A DNA stretch of 48,239 nt from an uncultured Clostridia bacterium (GTDB lineage: Bacteria > Bacillota > Clostridia > Oscillospirales > SIG627): NCBI GenBank assembly GCA_947589595.1, contig CANQBV010000010.1, positions 1 through 48,239 of the forward strand. Direction: 5' to 3'. A model generated the notes under the pieces. It saw nothing but the letters and a program-made list of their open reading frames with translations. It ran no database searches and had not been told where the DNA came from. The translations under genes were made by a program, and so were the position numbers. Shown here in pieces: positions 42,941 through 48,239 of the stretch (the stretch's first letter is position 1; the number at the start of each line of letters is the position of its first letter).

Positions 42941-43642
42941 CTATCTTTTTTTCCGGCCTGCTATGGATAGAAAAGCAGCGGAAAAGATTAGCGCGCCGAG
43001 CGTTTCAAAAAGCATATCCGTCATAGTATCATGCAGACCAATATCGATATAACCATCGATCTGCCTCCCGTCAATCACGGTCTGCCGGACGTCTTTCATA
43101 TGTTCAACCGTATCGATTTGATCGCTAAGGAGACAGGAATGAATCTCATGTACGATTGTGTCCTGCTGCGTGTCGGTGCCCGCGAGTCTATCCATGCCAT
43201 ATTCGCAAAATTCCCATACGGCGGCAACCGTAATAGAAAAACATAAAGCAAAAATCGCGCACAGCAGGACTGTGTTTTTTGGGTTCATCCGGCGCAGCAG
43301 CGCAACGCCCAAAATTGCGAAAACGATTCCGCCGATGAAATGCAAAAGTACGTCCCACCATGCCGTGGTATAATACAGCAAAAAAACATCTCCCATCATC
43401 GGGCCAAGCGCATACAGAGAACAGAAGATGAAAAAGAAAAGGGGCAAGCGCTGTCTAAATAACTTTTCCGCCAGAAAAGGAAGAGTGACAAGCAGCATCG
43501 TTGCGGCGCATCCCATTGCTTGTGCGTAATCGGATATACAAAGGGAATAAATCAGGCAACCAAGGCAAAAGAGGATCTCCAAAATCCATATTCCTATTTT
43601 TATGCGCGGCAGCTTCGTCGCTTTTTTCACGATTGTTCCCAT
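42941..43642 (-). CDS. membrane protein, DUF2238/YjdF-like
   Basis: A 233-residue protein with six predicted membrane helices. Motifs typical of the YjdF-like family (PF09997): TTAWWDVLLHFIGGIVFAILG, VAAVWEFCEYGMDRL and LHDTMTDMLFETLGALIF, whose conserved Asp and His residues face the membrane. An insertion of about 45 residues between the last two motifs (DTQQDTIVHEIHSCLLSDQID ...) is hydrophilic. Function unknown. AGGAGATTTGCT precedes the ATG. It ends in TAG, followed by the 55-residue gene. Confidence 0.75.
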   Translation of the reverse strand: MGTIVKKATKLPRIKIGIWILEILFCLGCLIYSLCISDYAQAMGCAATMLLVTLPFLAEKLFRQRLPLFFFIFCSLYALGPMMGDVFLLYYTTAWWDVLLHFIGGIVFAILGVALLRRMNPKNTVLLCAIFALCFSITVAAVWEFCEYGMDRLAGTDTQQDTIVHEIHSCLLSDQIDTVEHMKDVRQTVIDGRQIDGYIDIGLHDTMTDMLFETLGALIFSAAFLSIAGRKKR

Positions 43643-43749
43643 AGCAAATCTCCTGTTCAGATCGATGTTTCCTTGTTCCTTTTTTCAAGATATGCGCAAA
43701 TGGCATTAGAAGCGTCTCTTGGAATGATTTCGTGCCGGTTTTCGACGGA

Positions 43750-44493
43750 TCACCGGCCTCTCTTTTTTCTCTTTGCGTTCAGGGCTTCGCGAAGTTCAAA
43801 GAGCAGTTCACCGTGGCGGTGCGGCCGATATTTTGGGAAAGCAAGCAAAATCCGGTGCTGCTGGCGGCTGATTTTGCTTGCCAGATCCTCATAATGGGCA
43901 CGAAGCGACTGTATCCTTTCGCTTTCCTGCAGCTTTTCCAAGGCGATTGTTTTCTTTTTGGCAATCTTCTGTGCGGCGCCGCTCAGCTTTTTCTGGAAAT
44001 CCGTCAGTGCCCGTACCGTTACCCACAAATCACAGAGCATGGCGGCTGCTATCGTCCCGGCAAGTCCGTATCGAATCGGTACAGGGATCAAAGCCGTCAT
44101 TTCGCGGACAAACGGATGAATCAATCGAACGATCAACACGGACAGCAATCCGAAAATCAATGCGCCTTCCAAGCAGATGCGACCGTGCAGATGAAACCGG
44201 CGCGACGAATAATCCCACCATTTGGCGTGAAACAGTTTTTCCATGCCGTAGGACGTCAGGTATTCGAGCGCACAGGTCACAACGGCGCTGCAAAGGAAAA
44301 GCTGAAACGGATTTGTCATCTTCCCAAACAGCCAAATCACCAGCAGCGCACCCGCTCCGTAAATCGGGCAATAGGGGCCGTTCAGAAAGCCACGGTTGAC
44401 AAATTTCCGCTGACTTATTGAACAGAGCGTCGTTTCATAGACCCAACCGAGCAAGCTGTATAGGAAAAACCACAAAAAACAAGATGCAATCAT
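43750..44493 (-). CDS. CmpB-like membrane protein (putative ABC-transporter type IV)
   Basis: A 247-residue protein with five membrane helices in its first 160 residues. Family signatures (PF06541) are FLYSLLGWVYETTLCS, NRGFLNGPYCPIYGAGAL and AKWWDYSSRRFHLHGRICLEGALIFG. The C-terminal 85 residues are basic and helical (KKLSGAAQKIAKKKTIALEKLQESERI ...), likely cytoplasmic. Despite the family name no link to ABC transport is established. AAAGGTGA precedes the ATG. It lies about 105 bp upstream of the DUF2238-like gene in the same direction. Confidence 0.85.
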   Translation of the reverse strand: MIASCFLWFFLYSLLGWVYETTLCSISQRKFVNRGFLNGPYCPIYGAGALLVIWLFGKMTNPFQLFLCSAVVTCALEYLTSYGMEKLFHAKWWDYSSRRFHLHGRICLEGALIFGLLSVLIVRLIHPFVREMTALIPVPIRYGLAGTIAAAMLCDLWVTVRALTDFQKKLSGAAQKIAKKKTIALEKLQESERIQSLRAHYEDLASKISRQQHRILLAFPKYRPHRHGELLFELREALNAKRKKRGR

Positions 44494-44545
44494 AATGAAT
44501 CACCTTTCATTGGAAAGCGGCATAGAGGAAAGCATCCTTGCCTTT

Positions 44546-44995
44546 TCACTTCCGGTTTGCCTTTTTCAGTTCCTTTTGAGCGGCTTTGATCTCCCGCTGC
44601 AGTTCGTCAAGCTCCTGCTCCAGCGCGTCGGCAATATAATCTCCGGTAATCACTGCAGCACGAATCATACAAGCGGTGCCTACGATGGCGTCCTCCACCT
44701 CTTTTCCGAGGCCGAGAAGCTCCAGAGAGCCGGTGCCGTTTTCATCGTACAGCACCACGTCCGGGATTCCGTTTTGATCCGTATCTCCGAAGTAGAGATT
44801 AAATTCTCCGTCGCCGGTGAGATCCACCGCCAATGTATCGACGTTCCCGTCGCCGGTGGTATCCAGCAGCGCCAGATCCGCCTCCTTATCCCCGTCGATA
44901 TCGATTAGGATTTCGTCTTTCCCGCTGCGAAGCAGCGTCTTGTGCCAGTCGCGGTCAAATTTCATTTTGGTTTTCAGTTTTCTCAGGGTTCCCAT
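44546..44995 (-). CDS. cytoplasmic Asp/Gly-repeat protein with C-terminal coiled coil
   Basis: A 149-residue protein without a signal peptide. Residues about 30-90 hold four repeats of the type DxDGDxxxDLxLLD: IDIDGDKEADLALLD, DTTGDGNVDTLAVD, DLTGDGEFNLYFGD and DTDQNGIPDVVLYD. They resemble the calcium-binding FG-GAP/VCBS or EF-hand-like loops usually found in secreted proteins. The last 35 residues form a charged coiled coil (LEQELDELQREIKAAQKELKK). I start at ATG 44995, with AAGGAG 9 bases upstream. It lies just downstream of the ABC-FtsX fusion, 53 bp after its stop. Function unknown. Confidence 0.7.
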   Translation of the reverse strand: MGTLRKLKTKMKFDRDWHKTLLRSGKDEILIDIDGDKEADLALLDTTGDGNVDTLAVDLTGDGEFNLYFGDTDQNGIPDVVLYDENGTGSLELLGLGKEVEDAIVGTACMIRAAVITGDYIADALEQELDELQREIKAAQKELKKANRK

Positions 44996-45048
44996 AGTCA
45001 AGTGCTCCTTTTTTTTGATTTTGAATTTTACAGTTTGTTTTTATAGGG

Positions 45049-48000
45049 TCATTCCGTCCGCAGCGCGACAACGGGATCTTTCTTGGCGGCGCTTCTGGAG
45101 GGGATGACGCCGGCGAGCAACGTCAGCGCCATGCTGATTGCAATCAGGATGAAAGCGACAGGCAGCGGCAGGAAAGCGCTTAAATTGCCGATGCCGGTCA
45201 AACGGTGCAGGATCAGGTTGATGGGAATGCACAGCAGATAGGTAATCAACACGCCGAGCGCACCGGAAGCAAATCCGATGATCACCGTTTCTGCGTTGAA
45301 CATACTGGAAACATTACGTTTCGAAGCGCCGATGGCCCGTAGAATACCGATCTCCTTCGTGCGTTCCTGTACCGAAATCAGCGTGATGACGCCGATCATG
45401 ATGGAGGAAACGATCAGGGAGATCGCGACAAAGGCGATCAGCACATAGGTGATGGCGTTGATGATCGTCGTGACGGAGGCCATCATGATCCCGACATAGT
45501 CGGTGTAATGAATCTGCGACAGTTCCTCGACGTTTTCATTGTAAGCGGCAATGGCGTCCTCGATCACCTCCTTGTTTTCAAAGGTGGAGGCGAAAATATT
45601 GATGCTTGCGGGGCTTTCGAGGTCTACACAGCCGAGCGCCGACAAATTATCCTCATAAGTGGATTCGGAAAACTCCGTGATCTCGTCATAGAAAAGCGCA
45701 CACTGTTCGGTGGTATAGCCGGACATTGCCTGATCCAGCGCGGCGGATAGCTGCGGCGCTTCCATTCCGCTCATCTGCTGCTGTACCTGCGCGGCGTACT
45801 GCATCTTCACCTGTTCGGTGACCATTTGCCCAAATAGCCCGGTCAGTTCCTCGTCGCTCATGCCGGTGACGTAATCCTTGACAGTTGCCTCGTCCATTCC
45901 CATTTGCTCGGTCAGGCCCCGTACCATCGCCGCTTCCATATCTTCTCTCGTCATGGAAGCCATGATCTGCGAAACGCTTGCATTCAGTTGTTCTTCGGAA
46001 GGAATACTCATAATCTGAATGTAGGCGGCCGCCCTTTCGGACTCGTTCATTCCTGCGATATATTCACGGAAGGCGGTTTCCTTTTCCGCATCGGACAGTG
46101 AGCCGGTGTTTTCATTGAACGGCAGCCCGGTAAAAATATCGGTTGAAGGCGTCGCCTGTTGTGCCTTGATCGCGTCCGATTCTTTGGAATGCTCGATCAC
46201 ATACTCGGTCAGCTCGCTCGTATAGCCGATCGAGCCGGAAAGCATAGTAGAGACGACGTCCTCTTTCGGACGGATAATGCCGGACACTTTTAACGGGATC
46301 GCATTGTCGTATAAATATTGCAGGCCCGCGTCGGTCGAGCGAAGATCCTTGTACGTTCCCGTAGACTTATCCAGCGTATAGCAATCGGAATTGAGGATCG
46401 TCCGATACTCCCTACCGCAGATTTCCTCATAGCTCCATTTTCTCTCGGTCGGAGGAAGCTCCGTCTTATTGATCGCCGCATCCATCACTTTGTCTACGTT
46501 CTCCTTTGGGGAAAGGCCCAAAGCGTAAAGCGACAAATCGTTCAGTTCATTGTTTTCATCCAGCACCAGTACGATTTCGTTATACTCGGTCGGCCATGAG
46601 CCGTAAACAACGTCGTATTGCTTTTCCAGAATAGGACTGATCAGTTTTCTGTTCTCGCCGGGCAGCATTTCCTGCCAGAGCTGCGAAGACATTCCGCCGG
46701 GCATCATGCTCGTCATGGGCGAATCGCTGATCCCGTATTGATCCCGAAGCGCCATCAGAGAGGAAATATCCGTACCCAAATACTCCACAAGAAAATCCTG
46801 CATGAGTTCTTCCATATCGGAGCGGATAATGTCTCCGTCCACGTTCTTCGTATACACCAGCAAATCCAGATCGTAGGTGTACTGAATCCCGTTTACCGCT
46901 TCTTTCAGGGCATTCTCTCCGTCCTGCTTTTCCAGTTCCGCTTCTATGTATTTTTTGAACGACGCCAGATCGTTTTTATTTTCTCCCATCTCGCTGAGGG
47001 AATTGACCATATCGTAGATCATTCCCTTGGCGTAGACGGCGTCCTTTTCATGCTCGCCTGCGGACTGCGCGGCGCCGATAAAGGTTTCCATCAGGGAGGT
47101 TATGTCCATACTCTGCGCTTCAAGGGTCAGCGGATAGGACGATAGGGTGTCCTCCTCCACGGTATTGATGTATGTGGTCATGCCCTGCGAAACCGCGAAA
47201 ATAAGGGCTATTCCGATAATTCCGATGCTCCCCGCAAAGGAAGTCAGCGCCGTGCGCCCCTTTTTCGTGAACAGGTTCTTCAGCGACAGCCCGAAGGAAG
47301 TGGCAAAGGACATGGACGGCAGCTTCTTATTCTCCGTTTTAGATTTTTCTTTCAGATGCTCCCGGTTTTCTTCTTCCTGCGTGAGCGGGGCAGAATCATC
47401 GGTGATCTCGCCGTCCAGCATACGGATAATCCGCGTGGAATATCTCTCGGCAAGATCGGGGTTGTGGGTTACCATCACCACCAGCCGGTCTTCAGAAATC
47501 TCTTTGAGAATGTCCATGACCTGAACGCTGGTTTCCGTGTCCAGCGCGCCGGTCGGCTCGTCCGCCAAAATAATATCGGGATTGTTGACAATAGCGCGGG
47601 CGATCGCCACACGCTGCATCTGCCCGCCGGACAGTTCGGCCGGTTTCTTACCCAGCTGCGTGCCGAGTCCGACCCGTTCAAGCGCTTCCTTTGCGCGCTT
47701 TTTGCGCTCCGATTTCGAGACGCCCGAAACCGTCAGCGCCAGCTCCACATTGCGGAGTACGGTCTGATGCGGGATCAAGTTATAGCTTTGAAATACAAAA
47801 CCGATAGAATGATTGCGGTAAGCGTCCCAATCCCTGTCCTTAAAATCTTTTGTGGAGCGACCGCCTATGATCAGATCGCCCTCGGTATATTGATCCAAGC
47901 CCCCGATGATATTGAGCATCGTGGTTTTTCCGCACCCGGATGGGCCGAGAATGGACACAAAATCGCTGTCACGGAATTTCAGTGAAATCCCCTTTAAGGC

Positions 48001-48057
48001 GTGTACCGTGCCGTCGCCCGCCGGATAGTCTTTTTTGATGTTTTTCAGTTCCAACAT
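45049..48057 (-). CDS. MacB-like ABC transporter: ATPase fused to FtsX-type permease
   Basis: A 1002-residue protein. Residues 1-225 are a LolD/MacB-type ATPase: Walker [12 protein letters not shown]-loop [11 protein letters not shown], signature [15 protein letters not shown], Walker [13 protein letters not shown], switch VTHN. After a charged linker the first membrane helix lies near residues 270-290 ([17 protein letters not shown]). A very large outer domain (about 300-850) with helical repeats rich in Met, Glu and Gln ([40 protein letters not shown]) follows. Three more helices and the FtsX signature ([23 protein letters not shown]) end the protein. Typical roles are lipoprotein or peptide export and mechanotransmission. 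The DxDG-repeat gene follows it. Confidence 0.9.
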   Translation of the reverse strand: MLELKNIKKDYPAGDGTVHALKGISLKFRDSDFVSILGPSGCGKTTMLNIIGGLDQYTEGDLIIGGRSTKDFKDRDWDAYRNHSIGFVFQSYNLIPHQTVLRNVELALTVSGVSKSERKKRAKEALERVGLGTQLGKKPAELSGGQMQRVAIARAIVNNPDIILADEPTGALDTETSVQVMDILKEISEDRLVVMVTHNPDLAERYSTRIIRMLDGEITDDSAPLTQEEENREHLKEKSKTENKKLPSMSFATSFGLSLKNLFTKKGRTALTSFAGSIGIIGIALIFAVSQGMTTYINTVEEDTLSSYPLTLEAQSMDITSLMETFIGAAQSAGEHEKDAVYAKGMIYDMVNSLSEMGENKNDLASFKKYIEAELEKQDGENALKEAVNGIQYTYDLDLLVYTKNVDGDIIRSDMEELMQDFLVEYLGTDISSLMALRDQYGISDSPMTSMMPGGMSSQLWQEMLPGENRKLISPILEKQYDVVYGSWPTEYNEIVLVLDENNELNDLSLYALGLSPKENVDKVMDAAINKTELPPTERKWSYEEICGREYRTILNSDCYTLDKSTGTYKDLRSTDAGLQYLYDNAIPLKVSGIIRPKEDVVSTMLSGSIGYTSELTEYVIEHSKESDAIKAQQATPSTDIFTGLPFNENTGSLSDAEKETAFREYIAGMNESERAAAYIQIMSIPSEEQLNASVSQIMASMTREDMEAAMVRGLTEQMGMDEATVKDYVTGMSDEELTGLFGQMVTEQVKMQYAAQVQQQMSGMEAPQLSAALDQAMSGYTTEQCALFYDEITEFSESTYEDNLSALGCVDLESPASINIFASTFENKEVIEDAIAAYNENVEELSQIHYTDYVGIMMASVTTIINAITYVLIAFVAISLIVSSIMIGVITLISVQERTKEIGILRAIGASKRNVSSMFNAETVIIGFASGALGVLITYLLCIPINLILHRLTGIGNLSAFLPLPVAFILIAISMALTLLAGVIPSRSAAKKDPVVALRTE

Positions 48058-48087
48058 GAACTTCTTACTTCCTCTCTGTGGTTTGTT

Positions 48088-48103
48088 GTGATAATCTTAT
48101 CAC
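48088..48103. promoter_or_regulatory. 16-bp palindrome upstream of the ABC-FtsX gene
   Basis: GTGATAA and TTATCAC separated by two bases, overlapping a TAAGAT sequence that could be the -10 box of the gene on the minus strand, 35 bp before its ATG. A repressor operator is plausible. No good -35 box is seen. Confidence 0.45.
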
Positions 48104-48126
48104 GAAAATCTAAACTGAAACGAAAC

Positions 48127-48239
48127 TCAGTCATTCAGAATTTTCATAAACTCTTCTCCTGTAATTGTTTCATGCTCATACAGGTATTTTGCCAGTTCAT
48201 CCAGCTTCTCGCGGTTTTCCATCAGAATTCCCGCCGCTT
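48127..48239 (-). CDS. ftsH: ATP-dependent zinc metalloprotease FtsH, C-terminal fragment
   Basis: The last 36 or so codons of a gene entering from the right edge, ending in TGA at 48129-48127. The sequence AAGILMENREKLDELAKYL followed by YEHETITGEEFMKIL matches the helical C-terminus of the FtsH peptidase domain, whose pattern is 'IL-x-x-NR-x-x-L-x-x-LA-x-x-L ... ETI-x-G-x-EF'. FtsH is a membrane-bound AAA+ protease that removes damaged or regulatory proteins. The catalytic domains lie outside the window. Confidence 0.8.
   Translation of the reverse strand, partial: AAGILMENREKLDELAKYLYEHETITGEEFMKILND

Overview
This window looks like a chromosomal segment of an anaerobic, low-to-mid-GC Bacillota (class Clostridia, probably a gut lineage). 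The evidence is a tryptophan operon controlled by a T-box leader, strong AGGAGG-type ribosome binding sites, TTGACA/TATAAT promoters, intrinsic terminators at most operon ends, and families typical of Clostridia (DUF4358 lipoprotein, CmpB-like membrane protein, GHL6-type glycosidase, holin/NlpC pair). Almost all genes lie on the minus strand. I see no tRNA, rRNA, IS element, integrase or CRISPR array.

Layout, left to right. 1-531: start of a GNAT acetyltransferase and a small bacterial PH-domain membrane protein. 928-2610: GH13 alpha-glucosidase. 2756-9481: complete trpEGDCFBA operon, read right to left, with promoter, tryptophan-specific T-box and attenuator. 9513-16912: GHL6-like glycosidase with its own promoter, then a four-gene operon (PHP hydrolase, beta-propeller-like protein, FAD oxidoreductase, endonuclease/exonuclease/phosphatase-fold hydrolase) that looks like an undescribed catabolic set. 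17109-17858: esterase. 17968-19379: orphan endolysin-holin cassette with a 42-bp repeat array. 19536-22785: antiporter, MgtC-like protein and a metallophosphoesterase-ASCH fusion in a tight operon. 22923-24649: two zinc-ribbon membrane proteins. 24771-29948: heterodimeric ABC exporter and NAD(P)HX repair enzyme. 30119-30774: an Ltp-like protein and a Cro/CI-type repressor, divergent around a four-half-site operator. 30996-33988: MBL hydrolase, sugar O-acetyltransferase, DUF4358-transglutaminase lipoprotein. 34060-36185: AraC regulator and divergent Ldh2-type dehydrogenase. 36234-42525: a sugar operon (isomerase-fold protein, DJ-1/PfpI protein, two broken phosphomannose-isomerase genes) with a divergent AraC regulator. 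42767-48239: small protein, membrane proteins, an Asp/Gly-repeat protein, a MacB-like ABC-FtsX fusion and the end of ftsH.

The items most worth a second look are: (i) the two adjacent phosphomannose-isomerase genes, which carry two in-frame TAG codons, one homopolymer frameshift and two in-frame deletions; (ii) the Ltp/repressor pair and its symmetrical operator; (iii) the orphan lysis cassette; (iv) the phosphoesterase-ASCH fusion in an ion-homeostasis operon; (v) the PHP/propeller/FAD/phosphatase operon. All family calls come from reading motifs; no database search was run.
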